NCBI GenBank assembly: GCA_964407165.1
Contig: CAYOUJ010000021.1
Location: forward strand, 1-37,877
DNA length: 37,877 nucleotides
Reading direction: 5' to 3'
From: CAZPKH01 sp964407165
GTDB lineage: Bacteria > Bacteroidota > Bacteroidia > Bacteroidales > Muribaculaceae
The position numbers and the translations under genes are program-made. Below, one piece after another: positions 23,839-31,900 of this stretch. The notes beneath the pieces are model-generated. The model had not been told where the DNA came from. It was given only the letters and a program-made list of their open reading frames with translations, and made no database searches. Position 1 is the first letter of the stretch, and every line of letters starts with the position of its first letter.

Positions 23839-25056
23839 ATGGAAATAAATCTCACTGACATACCCGCCGACGTGCAGCAGGCCAAGGCCCGCTACGGAAT
23901 CGTCGGCAACTCGTCGGCGCTCATCGCCGCCGTCAGCCGTGCCATCCAGGTGGCGCCCATCGACCTTAGCGTGCTCATAACAGGCGAGAGCGGCACCGGC
24001 AAGGAGTTCTTTCCCAAGATTATACACGGCGGCAGCGCGCGCAAGCACGGCAAGTATATCGCCGTGAACTGCGGCGCCATCCCCGAAGGCACCATCGACT
24101 CCGAGCTGTTCGGCCACGAGAAAGGCTCTTTCACCGGCGCCGTGGCCACTCGCAAGGGTTACTTCGAGGAGGCCGACGGGGGCACCGTCTTCCTCGACGA
24201 GGTGGCCGAGTTGCCGCTGACCACGCAGGCGCGCCTGCTGCGCGTGCTCGAGAGCGGCGAGTTTATGAAGGTCGGGTCGAGCACCGTGCAGAAGACCAAC
24301 CTGCGCATCGTCGCCGCCACCAACGTTGACATGGCGCGGGCCGTGGCCCAGGGCCGATTCCGCGAGGATCTTTACTACCGCCTCAGCACAGTGCAGATAC
24401 AGCTGCCGCCGTTGCGCGAGCGCGGCCGCGACGCCCTGCTGCTCGCCCGCAAGTTTGCCGCCGACTTCGCCGAGCGCTACCGCACGGACCCCATCACCCT
24501 GGACGACAGCGCCCGCGATGCCATCCTCCGCTACCGCTGGCCCGGCAACGTGCGCCAGCTCAAGAACGTCATCGACCAGGTGTCGCTCTTCGAAGGGGGG
24601 CGCCGCGTCGACGCCGAGCGGCTCGAGCAATATATGCCGTCGCTGACAGAGAGCTACACCCCAATGGTAACCAACGCGACCGGGGGCGGCTCCGGGCGCT
24701 ACGACATGGAGCGCGAGGCGCTCTTCGGCCTCATCTTCCGGCTGCAGGAGCGCATCGCCGCGCTCGAGGAGGCGCTGAAAGGCGCCCCGCAGCAGATAGC
24801 CGAGCAAACCGAGCCGGAGACCGTCACAGCCGAGCCGGTGCCCACCGCCACGCTGGTGCGCTACGACCCCGACCTGCACCGCTTCCATCCCGTCGGAGAA
24901 ACACCCAAGACCCTCGAGCAGACTGAGAAGGAATTGATACGCACCACCCTCGAGCGCAACAACGGGCGCCGCAAGGCCACCGCCGCCGAGCTCAACATCT
25001 CCGAGCGCACACTCTACCGCAAAATCAAGGACTACGGCCTCGAAGACGTCTTCTAA
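23839..25056 (+). CDS. Sigma-54-dependent transcriptional activator, no receiver domain
   Basis: The 405-residue protein consists of an AAA+ sigma-54 interaction domain (about 20-250) and a C-terminal Fis-type helix-turn-helix (about 378-402, RRKATAAELNISERTLYRK). Walker A is GESGTGKE at 49-56 and Walker B GGTVFLDE at 114-121. The loop that touches sigma-54 is GSFTGA at 96-101, with Ser in place of the usual Ala of GAFTGA. An Arg finger region and PGNVRQLKN follow. There is no N-terminal sensor, so activity may be set by partners or by the variable 275-360 region. I start at the ATG at 23839. A bidirectional palindrome follows the stop. Confidence 0.92.
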   Translation: MEINLTDIPADVQQAKARYGIVGNSSALIAAVSRAIQVAPIDLSVLITGESGTGKEFFPKIIHGGSARKHGKYIAVNCGAIPEGTIDSELFGHEKGSFTGAVATRKGYFEEADGGTVFLDEVAELPLTTQARLLRVLESGEFMKVGSSTVQKTNLRIVAATNVDMARAVAQGRFREDLYYRLSTVQIQLPPLRERGRDALLLARKFAADFAERYRTDPITLDDSARDAILRYRWPGNVRQLKNVIDQVSLFEGGRRVDAERLEQYMPSLTESYTPMVTNATGGGSGRYDMEREALFGLIFRLQERIAALEEALKGAPQQIAEQTEPETVTAEPVPTATLVRYDPDLHRFHPVGETPKTLEQTEKELIRTTLERNNGRRKATAAELNISERTLYRKIKDYGLEDVF

Positions 25057-25065
25057 AGAAGCTGT

Positions 25066-25136
25066 CTCATACAGAAACAACAGAAACGACAGAAACTCAT
25101 TTATAGTTTCTGTCGTTTCTGTTGTTTCTGTATGAG
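25066..25136 (+). terminator. Bidirectional terminator: 32-bp perfect stem with tandem-repeat arms
   Basis: Bases 25066-25097 pair perfectly with 25105-25136 around a 7-base loop. Each arm contains three 9-base units of the form ACAGAAACN. It sits between convergent genes, ten bases after one stop and six before the other. Confidence 0.8.
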
Positions 25137-25142
25137 GTGGGG

Positions 25143-26072
25143 TTAGGCGTGGTAGGTGCCGATGTGGCGCTGCTTCTTTTCCTCGAAGATTTCGCTGATT
25201 GCGAAGAAGATGCCGCTCTCTTCGACGTCGCCGAACTCGCGGTTGATGGCCGTGCCAAACATGCGCATGGTAGGGGAGAGGCTCATGTAGGCGTTGACCA
25301 GCGGGGGGATGTTGAAGCCCTGCTCGCGGCAGGCGTGGTTGAGTATGCGATAGTCCTCCTTGAAAGTGGCGCCGGTGAACAGCCGCTCCATCTTCTTGAC
25401 GTCGGTGTCGGTCTGCAGCGGCTCGATGGGGGTGACCAGGTGCTCGGGGTCGGGGAAGTGCTTGTTAAGGAAGTAAAGAATCATGTTGCGGCACTCGGCG
25501 TTGTAGCTCGGGTACATGGTGACCTTGCCGAAGAGGTAGCGTATCTCGGGGTGCACGACGGTCAGCGCACCCAGACCGTCCCAGAGGTTGTCGAGCACGT
25601 AGATGGCCTTGACGCCGGCGCGCGTAGACTGGTATTCCAGGCGCACGAAAGAGCGGCCAAGCTCCAGCGTCTGTGGCAGGTATTCCTCCATGAACTTCGG
25701 GGAGAAGTTGAACATGTGGCTGGTGGCTATTCGAGGCCGTCGAGTGGCGATGTCGGTCATGATGTCCTTGCCGCAGATATACCGGTAGCCGCCGAGTATC
25801 TGCTGCTGCTCCGGATCCCAGACTATCAGCTGCCGGCAGGGCGGGTCCATGAGGTCAAACTCGTCGATGTCGCAGTCTTTGCCCGTGCCGCCGCCTGCGG
25901 TGCGGAATGCTATCTCGCGTAGGCGTCCTACCTCGCGCATGGTGTTGACAGCGCGTCGGCCGTCGACCACATATATCTCGTTACCCCCCTTGTTGGTGGC
26001 GCGGAGGAAGGTGTCAGAGTTGAGTTCGGGTATTATTAGCGCCGGGTCTACCGGGTCGATGATTCGTTGCAT
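25143..26072 (-). CDS. glsB: GlsB/OlsB-like N-acyltransferase (GNAT, 'hemolysin' family)
   Basis: The 309-residue protein is a typical Bacteroidota 'putative hemolysin' of the GNAT superfamily. It has REIAFRTAGGGTGKDCDIDEFD near 52-73, LIVWDPEQQQILGGYRY, ELGRSFVRLEYQ, and a C-terminal helical part. In Bacteroides thetaiotaomicron the pair glsB-glsA makes glycine lipids: GlsB puts a 3-hydroxy-acyl chain on the amino group of glycine and GlsA adds a second acyl chain on its hydroxyl. The gene starts 9 bases after the PlsC-type partner ends, so the same pair appears to be present. The substrate is inferred from pairing and family, not shown by sequence. Confidence 0.78.
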   Translation of the reverse strand: MQRIIDPVDPALIIPELNSDTFLRATNKGGNEIYVVDGRRAVNTMREVGRLREIAFRTAGGGTGKDCDIDEFDLMDPPCRQLIVWDPEQQQILGGYRYICGKDIMTDIATRRPRIATSHMFNFSPKFMEEYLPQTLELGRSFVRLEYQSTRAGVKAIYVLDNLWDGLGALTVVHPEIRYLFGKVTMYPSYNAECRNMILYFLNKHFPDPEHLVTPIEPLQTDTDVKKMERLFTGATFKEDYRILNHACREQGFNIPPLVNAYMSLSPTMRMFGTAINREFGDVEESGIFFAISEIFEEKKQRHIGTYHA

Positions 26073-26081
26073 GGTTTTCGG

Positions 26082-26924
26082 TCAAGGGTTTGCTGTAGAC
26101 AGAGAGTCAACGGTCTGGCGTATGCGCCGTGCCTCGGCGCGAGCCTGTGAGCCGCCGTGGAGGGTGCCGGGGGGTATGGCCTCGCCGACGGCTACGCTGA
26201 AACGGCTGCCCCGCGCGCGCACCACCTCCTTGGGCAGGCGCACCATCTCAATGTTGAGCTTGATGCCCAGGCGCGTGCGCAGGCGTGCAAATTTATAAAA
26301 AAAACTTGAATTGCGGCCACCAAAATGTACGGGAATTATGTCGCGGCCGTAACGCACGGCATAGTTGACGAACGATGGCTTCCACTCCAGGTCGGCGATG
26401 ACGCCCCCTTTGTGGCGGCGCGAGACCAGTCCGGCGGGGAAGATAATCATCGGCACGTCTGCTTCCAGTGCCTCCTCGAGAGCCGTGGCGCCCGTGCGAT
26501 CCTGGCGTCCGTGTTTGTTGACGGGCACGAAGACGGGCCGCAGCGGCTCGACGGCCATCAACAGGTCGTTGACAACGAACCGCGGTTCGCAACCGTGCCG
26601 GTGGGCCACCATGTCGATGAGCGCCATTCCGTCGAGGCCTCCCAACGGATGGTTTGACACGTAGAGCACGCGCCGGCGGCCGGGGTCGGGCAGCACGCTG
26701 CCGGGGGTAAGGCTGTAGCGCACGTCGAGGTCGTCGAGCACGCCCGCGGCGAAGGCCGAGCCTTGGCGGTCGGCGTTGTGCGTAAGCAGCGCGTTTAGCT
26801 CGTCCTGGCATATCAGCCGCTTGAGCCACCGCACGGGCACGAGCCACCGCCACCGGCGCGGCACGCGCTGGCGCACCACGGCGTCGATGTCGATGCGCAT
26901 GGGTGATGAGGTGGCCTTTTCCAT
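26082..26924 (-). CDS. glsA: GlsA-like O-acyltransferase (PlsC family)
   Basis: The 280-residue protein has the PlsC-type signature NHPLGGLDG (His 92, Asp 98), a FPAG segment with FPAGLVSRRHKGG, and DIIPVHFGGRNSSFF. Together with the following GNAT gene it matches the glycine-lipid pair; GlsA acylates the hydroxyl of N-acyl-3-hydroxy-acyl glycine at the inner membrane. It precedes the GNAT partner by 9 bases. A promoter box lies 7 bases before its ATG, so translation would begin almost at the mRNA end. It is a distant paralogue of the enzyme at 22896-23780, sharing the H-x5-D spacing. Confidence 0.75.
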   Translation of the reverse strand: MEKATSSPMRIDIDAVVRQRVPRRWRWLVPVRWLKRLICQDELNALLTHNADRQGSAFAAGVLDDLDVRYSLTPGSVLPDPGRRRVLYVSNHPLGGLDGMALIDMVAHRHGCEPRFVVNDLLMAVEPLRPVFVPVNKHGRQDRTGATALEEALEADVPMIIFPAGLVSRRHKGGVIADLEWKPSFVNYAVRYGRDIIPVHFGGRNSSFFYKFARLRTRLGIKLNIEMVRLPKEVVRARGSRFSVAVGEAIPPGTLHGGSQARAEARRIRQTVDSLSTANP

Positions 26925-26931
26925 TTCCCCG

Positions 26932-26959
26932 CAAAGTTACGAAAAAACTTTGTAACAAA
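26932..26959 (-). promoter_or_regulatory. Promoter of the glsA-glsB pair
   Basis: TAACTTTG (26939-26932 on the minus strand) with TTTG 16 bases upstream; the spacer is shorter than usual. The ATG lies 7 bases downstream. Confidence 0.5.
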
Positions 26960-26972
26960 CCCATTGAAGTAA

Positions 26973-27006
26973 CGAAATCCCGAAAACTCGATTTTTCGGG
27001 ATTTCG
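26973..27006 (-). terminator. Terminator of the DUF805 gene
   Basis: A perfect 14-bp stem (26973-26986 with 26993-27006) with a 6-base loop, built from the unit CGAAATCC. It lies 28 bases past the DUF805 stop on the minus strand. Confidence 0.65.
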
Positions 27007-27034
27007 GGATTTCGATATTTCGATGGCACAAGGC

Positions 27035-28162
27035 TCAATAGACTTCCAAGGTCACATCAAACGTCTTTCCGGTATTGAGGTTGTGGTAAGAGCCGACGAA
27101 ATGGCCTTGGTACATCTCCAGATCGAAGCGCTCGAAGACCTCGCCGGTAGAAGGATTGGTGGCACTGAGCGACAGCTCGGTGGCTTCGGCATCGCACGTG
27201 CCCTTCAGCGGAATCCAGCTTGACGCCTTGTCGCCGCTTGCCTCCAGGGTTGACACGTAGGCATAGCGGCCGGTGACATGTCCGTTCTTGCAGCTCACCT
27301 CCATAAATATGGGATATTCCTTGCTGCCGCTATATAGAAGGCCGCTACAGGTATAGTCGTAGGTGTGGGCGTAAGCGGGGACAGCTGGAGCCTCGTCGTC
27401 ATAGACGTCGTCGACGGCATCGTCGTCGTCCATGACATATTCATATCCCGACTCTCCTATGGCGTCGGCCACTTCCATAAAGGCCATAACCATGAGCGTG
27501 TATCCTATGATTGTCACAATGATGCATCCGGCCCAGTAGGCGATGTCGAGGGGCTTGAACACGCCGGGGTTTTTCTCCTCGCGTTCATATTGCGAGGGCT
27601 GGCAGAGCAGGTAAAGCACGTAAAGCGGGCCGACGATGGGGATGAGGCCCAGCAGCATGAATGCCGGGCTCTTGCCCACGTCTGACAGGCGGCGTCCGGT
27701 GGCGGCGAGTATGCCCAAACCGGGGCCGAGTATGGCCAGGCCGAGGATGATCCACAGCCATATACTTGCCTTGGTAGAGGATGTGGAGTCTCCCGAGAAG
27801 GTAAGCATCTCGGCGCCGGAGTCGCCGAAGATTGCGAGGAATATAAGCATCAGCGCCGGCAGCGCCATGAACCACAGCGCGGCGTTGAGCCAGGTGAGCC
27901 AGAAGGCGCGCCGCGGCATGGGGTCGGAGTAGTCGAAGATATAGTCAATCTTGGTGAACGGATACCATCCGTAAGCCTCGCATATCGACTTGGGCTCCGA
28001 GGCATCCCAGTGCTCTTCGGCGTCTATGCCCTCACGATAGACCTCCTCCTCGCCGGCGTCGGCGTTAGCGTTCACGTTGGCGTTAGGGACGGGCACCGTG
28101 GCTTCGCCAGGCTCCGCGGCTGTCTGAGGTGCGGGCGCGGAGGTCGTCACAACGGGTGGCAC
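27035..28162 (-). CDS. DUF805 membrane protein, N-terminus in another frame
   Basis: The 375-codon frame encodes a Pro/Ala linker (about 1-50), a DUF805-like membrane region (about 65-245) starting WYPFTKIDYIFDYSDPMPRRAFW with four to five helices and the family's RRLSDVGKS motif, and an acidic linker. A C-terminal beta-rich domain (about 265-375, ending with SYHNLNTGKTFDVTLEVY) follows. No ATG begins this frame: the first usable codon is the GTG at 28162 inside low-complexity sequence. A zinc-ribbon reading frame with a good ATG ends just upstream in another phase (28191-28286). The simplest view is one gene interrupted by a +1 frameshift near 28194-28200. The true product may be about 415 residues. 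Confidence 0.7.
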   Translation of the reverse strand: MPPVVTTSAPAPQTAAEPGEATVPVPNANVNANADAGEEEVYREGIDAEEHWDASEPKSICEAYGWYPFTKIDYIFDYSDPMPRRAFWLTWLNAALWFMALPALMLIFLAIFGDSGAEMLTFSGDSTSSTKASIWLWIILGLAILGPGLGILAATGRRLSDVGKSPAFMLLGLIPIVGPLYVLYLLCQPSQYEREEKNPGVFKPLDIAYWAGCIIVTIIGYTLMVMAFMEVADAIGESGYEYVMDDDDAVDDVYDDEAPAVPAYAHTYDYTCSGLLYSGSKEYPIFMEVSCKNGHVTGRYAYVSTLEASGDKASSWIPLKGTCDAEATELSLSATNPSTGEVFERFDLEMYQGHFVGSYHNLNTGKTFDVTLEVY

Positions 28163-28190
28163 GGTTTGTGACGGGGCGGGCGGTACTTGG

Positions 28191-28286
28191 TCAAACCCCG
28201 CTGCGGCAGTGCTTGCACTTGCGGGCCGTGGCGAGTATCAGCTCGCCGCAGGCCGGGCATGTCTTCATTTGGGGTTCTGTCTCCAT
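28191..28286 (-). CDS. Zinc-ribbon N-terminus of the DUF805 gene (out of frame)
   Basis: This 31-codon frame encodes METEPQMKTCPACGELILAT, then a second Cys pair in KCKHC (24-27), and stops at TGA. It is a complete zinc ribbon of the type that starts many Bacteroidota DUF805 and related membrane proteins. At the end, AGC GGG GTT TGA C can be read one base on as GGG TTT GAC, which enters the open DUF805 frame through a plausible linker (FDQVPPAPSQT). Either a one-base insertion in the G4 run, a sequencing or assembly error, or programmed +1 frameshifting would explain it. Confidence 0.65.
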   Translation of the reverse strand: METEPQMKTCPACGELILATARKCKHCRSGV

Positions 28287-28315
28287 AGTGTGATAATGAG
28301 TTGGTAAAGTGTTAT

Positions 28316-28576
28316 GACAAGAAAAGCGTGAACCGGCATTTGACCTTCACGCTTGTCGAGGCTCTCGCACAGCCCAGTAATAACGATTGGGTAAAGCGGC
28401 CCACGCCCGTAAACGGGGTGAACGCACAATACCTGAAGTCGATTATTACTGTTTGAAATTTGCGAGATTTCGACAAGTCGGTCTTCAGTCTTGTGATTCA
28501 GTATTTCGTTGGTATGTTGAGTATATTCTTTCTCTCGGGGTATAAAGGAGGGTTAAGATTGTGCGTGCACTATTGC
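28316..28576 (-). ncRNA. Candidate structured ncRNA or attenuated leader, rod-like fold
   Basis: A promoter (28583-28613) and a terminator hairpin (28324-28354) bracket about 260 bases on the minus strand. Inside is a nested series of helices: 28342-28345/28480-28483, CTTGTCGA 28352-28359/28470-28477, TCTCGCA 28363-28369/28461-28467, CAGTAATAA 28375-28383/28443-28451 and CGA 28384-28386/28439-28441. Small apical hairpins include one with a TAAA loop (28410-28413). The long interrupted rod is the kind of fold seen in 6S RNA (the Bacteroidales-1 motif is a 6S relative), but I cannot confirm homology. Alternatively it is a leader that controls the zinc-ribbon/DUF805 gene, because the basal helix and the terminator stem share bases 28352-28354. 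Confidence 0.5.
28324..28354 (-). terminator. Terminator at the 3' end of the rod-like RNA
   Basis: On the minus strand a 9-bp stem AAGCGTGAA/TTCACGCTT with a 13-base loop is followed by a short T-run (TTTTCTTGT). It lies 38 bases before the zinc-ribbon ATG, so it would separate the RNA from the gene or act as an attenuator. Confidence 0.6.
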
Positions 28577-28582
28577 ACACGG

Positions 28583-28613
28583 CAAATTTATGAAGAAATT
28601 TTGAACTGCACAA
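28583..28613 (-). promoter_or_regulatory. Promoter of the rod-like RNA
   Basis: On the minus strand TTG (28613-28611), a 20-base spacer and TAAATTTG (28590-28583) match consensus exactly. Confidence 0.65.
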
Positions 28614-28640
28614 CATGTTTTGCACCATAAGTACCTCCCT

Positions 28641-28690
28641 CGAAATCCCGAAATCCCGAAATCCCGGGATTTCGGGATTTCGGGATTTCG
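28641..28690 (-). repeat. Perfect 50-bp palindrome of CGAAATCC units
   Basis: Bases 28641-28665 are the exact reverse complement of 28666-28690 with no spacer. Each arm is three tandem copies of the 8-mer CGAAATCC plus one C. The same unit forms the terminator at 26973-27006. Confidence 0.75.
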
Positions 28691-28764
28691 ATAGCGGGGG
28701 TTATTTGCGGAGGGTGCGCTCGGCGAAACCAATACAGGCGGTAGTAGAATTTTTAGGGAAATTA

Positions 28765-28796
28765 TTTGCCTGTTTAAAAGAAAGTTGATACCTTTG
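28765..28796 (+). promoter_or_regulatory. Promoter of the plus-strand small RNA
   Basis: TTTG at 28765-28768, a 20-base spacer and TACCTTTG at 28789-28796 form one of the best consensus promoters in the window, yet no gene follows on this strand. Confidence 0.7.
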
Positions 28797-28801
28797 CAAT
28801 T

Positions 28802-28906
28802 ACGAAAACCGGCAAATTTGCCGTTATTCGTAAATGCAAAGGGGATACTTATAAAAAATCGCAAAAAATCAACGGTTTGGCAATTTTTTTGCCAAACCGT
28901 TTTCTC
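28802..28906 (+). ncRNA. Candidate ~105-nt small RNA
   Basis: A consensus promoter directly upstream and a strong terminator (28871-28901 followed by TTTCT) define a short plus-strand transcript with no significant ORF. The 5' part folds as TTACGAA/TTCGTAA around the palindrome CGGCAAATTTGCCG. It converges on the 3' end of the GLUG gene but stops about 30 bases short of its stop codon. Function unknown. Confidence 0.5.
28871..28901. terminator. Bidirectional terminator
   Basis: AACGGTTTGGCAA at 28871-28883 pairs perfectly with 28889-28901 around a T5 loop. T-runs follow on both strands (TTTTCT on plus; two T6 runs on minus), so it ends both the small RNA and the GLUG gene transcript. Confidence 0.8.
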
Positions 28907-28935
28907 GTCATGTAAAATCGTTCCGGAATTATGGG

Positions 28936-31900
28936 TTATTTGCGGAGGGTGCGGGAACGGGCGGTGCCGTCGGAGTAGACGGTCTGCTCGACGACGACGG
29001 TGCCGGGGGCCGGGTTGGCGATCTGCACGCCCTGGAGGTTGAAGTAGCGGACGGCGACGACGGTGGCGTCGTCGGCGCCGACAGCCTCGATTCCGTCGAT
29101 GACGTTGCCGAGCTTGATGGTGTAGACGCGGACGAGGTCGCCGGCACGGAGGGTGATGGTGCCGGTGCGGCCGGAGGCCTCCTGCAGCGGGTGGATTATG
29201 CCCTCGTCGGCGTCGATGAAGAATTCCTCGGAGGCTTCCCATGTCAGGCCCGGAAGGTATGCGACGTGTATCTTGTCGGTGACGCCCTCGGCGGTGTCAT
29301 CGCCGCTGAACACAAGCAGTGCGGCGTGGAAGTTGGCCTCGGGCACGTCGGCGAAGGCCTTGAGCGTGGGCATTGCGTACTGGTGGTAGTCCCAGAGGTC
29401 GCTCAGGGACGTGGTGATAAGCTCACGGTCGGTCAGGCCCTTGGCGAACGAGGCGGAGTACTCGTCTTGCACGAGCGCGGGGTTGACATCGGTGCTATAG
29501 TAGCAGGAGTCGACGCTGACCTTGGTCTGCGTGGAGGTGCAGTACATGGCAGCGGCGCAGGTGGTGCCGTCGGTGCAGTTGATCTTGCCGTAGGCTATGT
29601 TGCGGCGTAGCGTGGCGCCGGTGGAGGCGCCGCAGATGCCGCCGACGAACATCTCGCCGGTGAGGGTGCCGTAGTTTGCGCAGTCGTGGATGTTGCCGGT
29701 GGTGGCGTATCCGCTGATGCCGCCGACGTGGCCGTAGGCGGTGGTGGTGCTCTGCCGGTCGGCGCGGGTGGAGGTGACGCTGCCGAGGTTGATGCATGAG
29801 CTGATGTGCGACGACTGGGAGGTACCCGCGATGCCGCCGGTGCGGTTGCCCACGCTCATGACGGTGCCGTAGTTGACGCAGTCGGTGATGGTGCCGGAGA
29901 TGTTTCCGAAGACGCCGCCGACGGCGTAGGCGTTATTGGGGGTGGCGGAGCCGTTGACCACGGTGGCGTAGTTGACAAGGTTGCGGTAGACGGCGGAGGC
30001 TCCGTTGCCGTTGCCGATGACGCCGCCGAGGTCGTAATAGTTGCTGTAGACCGAGTCGCCGTAGTTTACGCAGTTGGTGACTACGTTGGCATACGAGCCG
30101 GCCTGGCCGATGACGCCGCCGACGTAGGTCTTGTTGCCGATCACCGTGCCGTAGTTGACGCAGGAGTCGACGGTGCATGCTGCGGTGAATGAGCCGAAGC
30201 AGCCGCCGAGATAGTTCTCGCCGCGGACGTCGACGTGGTTGACGCAGTTGATGAACGTTCCGGAGGCGCTGTAGCAGATGCCGCCGGCGCCGGCGGAGGT
30301 GAATACCAGCTCGCCGAAGTTCTCGAGGTCGCGGTAGAGGCCGCCGCCGGTCATGGTGCTGGCGATGCCGCCGATATATCCGGAGGCGGTGATGACGCCG
30401 TAGTTCTTGCAGTCGATCATGTCGCCGCCGCAGCGTGCGGCGATGCCGCCGGCAGTGGTCTTGCCGCAGGTGATGTTGCCGTAGTTGACGCACCCCTTGA
30501 CGAGCGAGCCTGCCTGTGTCTGCTCGACGATGCCGCCCATGGAGGTGCCGGAGCAGTCGAGGTTGGCGCGGTTGACGCAGTTGATGATGCTGCCGCCGGC
30601 GTAGAGATAGCGGACGAGGCCGCCGACGTCGGCTGCCGTGGTCATGGTGGTGATGAGCGTGGCGTCTTCGTTGACCACGTTCTCAATGGTGCCGTAGCAC
30701 TTGTCGACCAGTGCGGAGACGTAATAGTAGGCGGCGATGGAGCAGGTGCCCAGGCGCAGGTTGCGCACGGCGCCCTTGTCGGTGAGGGTGCCTATGATGG
30801 CCACGTACTGATAGGGCTTGACAGACCGGTCGGTGCGGTCGATGGTGAGGTAGTTGATGCTGTGGTTACGTCCGTCGATGATGCCGCCGAAGGAGTTGCT
30901 GTCGAAGCCGATGGGTGTGAACTGCGGTATGCCGGTGAAGTCGAGGTCTGCCGTTATAGCGAAGTGGTTGCCCTCGAAGGTCAGGCCGTAGGTGTTGGTG
31001 TAGTCAGAGAGTGTGATCAGGTCGGCTGCGCAGGTGATGAGGAAGGGGTCGGCCTCGGTGCCGCTGCCGGCGAAAGGTGCGAAGAAAGCCGTGACGGCGT
31101 ATTCGCGGGTGAACGCGCCGGAGGTGCCGACGAGGGTGATGCTCTGGGGCTGTACGCAACCGGTGACCTTGAGGGTGTCGCCGGCGATGCTGAAGTATTC
31201 GGAGGCGGGTATGCTCCACGTAAGGCCGTCGGCCTTGGAGAGCTGTGCGTTGGTGGTCATGGAGCCTACGGTCTGCCCGTCGCCGAAGGTGACGTACATC
31301 GAGCGGAGGGTAGAGGCTGCGGTTTCCGAGGCGCGGGCCTTGAGCACGGGATACTTGCCGGCGGCGTAGTCGAATATGTCGGCGGAGAGGCCCTCGATGG
31401 CCGTTCCGGTGGTCAGCACGGAGGTGTTGACCGCGGATATGCCGTCGCGGGGGAGTCCGTTCATCGCGCCGAGGGTGCAGAGCTGGTTGTCATAGTAGCA
31501 GGCCTCGAGCACGGCGGGAGCCGAGGCTACCTGGCCGCCGAAGGCGCCGCAGTAGGTGCCGCCCTCGCAGATTACGATGCCGGTGTTGACGCACCCGCGC
31601 AGCTGTGCCGCGGAGGTGACGCCGCCGATGATGCCGGCGGCGATGGTGTAGGCCTGCACGGTGCCCTGGTTGACACAGTTCTCGATGACGCAGGCATCGG
31701 CGCCGCTGGTGGCGTCGCTGTTGAAGACTATGCCCGCTGCGCCGCCGGTGGAGGCGTATTCGTAGGCGTTGGTGACGGCGTCGGTGTGGACGTAGCCGTC
31801 GTTCTGGCAGCCGGATATGGTGGAGCCGCCGTACATCTGCCCGACGATGCCGGCAGCGTATCGGTAGCCGGCGGTGATGGTGCCGGCGTTGTAGCAGTTT

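Larger units (their letters stand above)
28698..28953. repeat. 21-bp direct repeat flanking the small-RNA cassette
   Basis: The 21-mer GGGTTATTTGCGGAGGGTGCG plus-strand copy at 28698-28718 recurs at 28933-28953, where it encodes the final RTLRK and stop of the GLUG protein. The first copy, read on the minus strand, also encodes a short in-frame AERTLRK ending. It may be the remnant 3' end of a deleted or displaced gene copy. Confidence 0.65.

Noticed and set aside
23839..25056. Sigma-54 (-24/-12) promoters near the activator gene
   Set aside because: I looked for TGGC-N8-TTGC-type pairs in the nearby intergenic regions and saw none convincing; the visible promoters are of the housekeeping TAnnTTTG type.
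28553..29242. 229-codon minus-strand frame overlapping the GLUG 3' end
   Set aside because: It runs across the terminators, the small-RNA cassette and the palindrome, has Arg/Pro-rich low complexity, and is in a different frame from the real gene.
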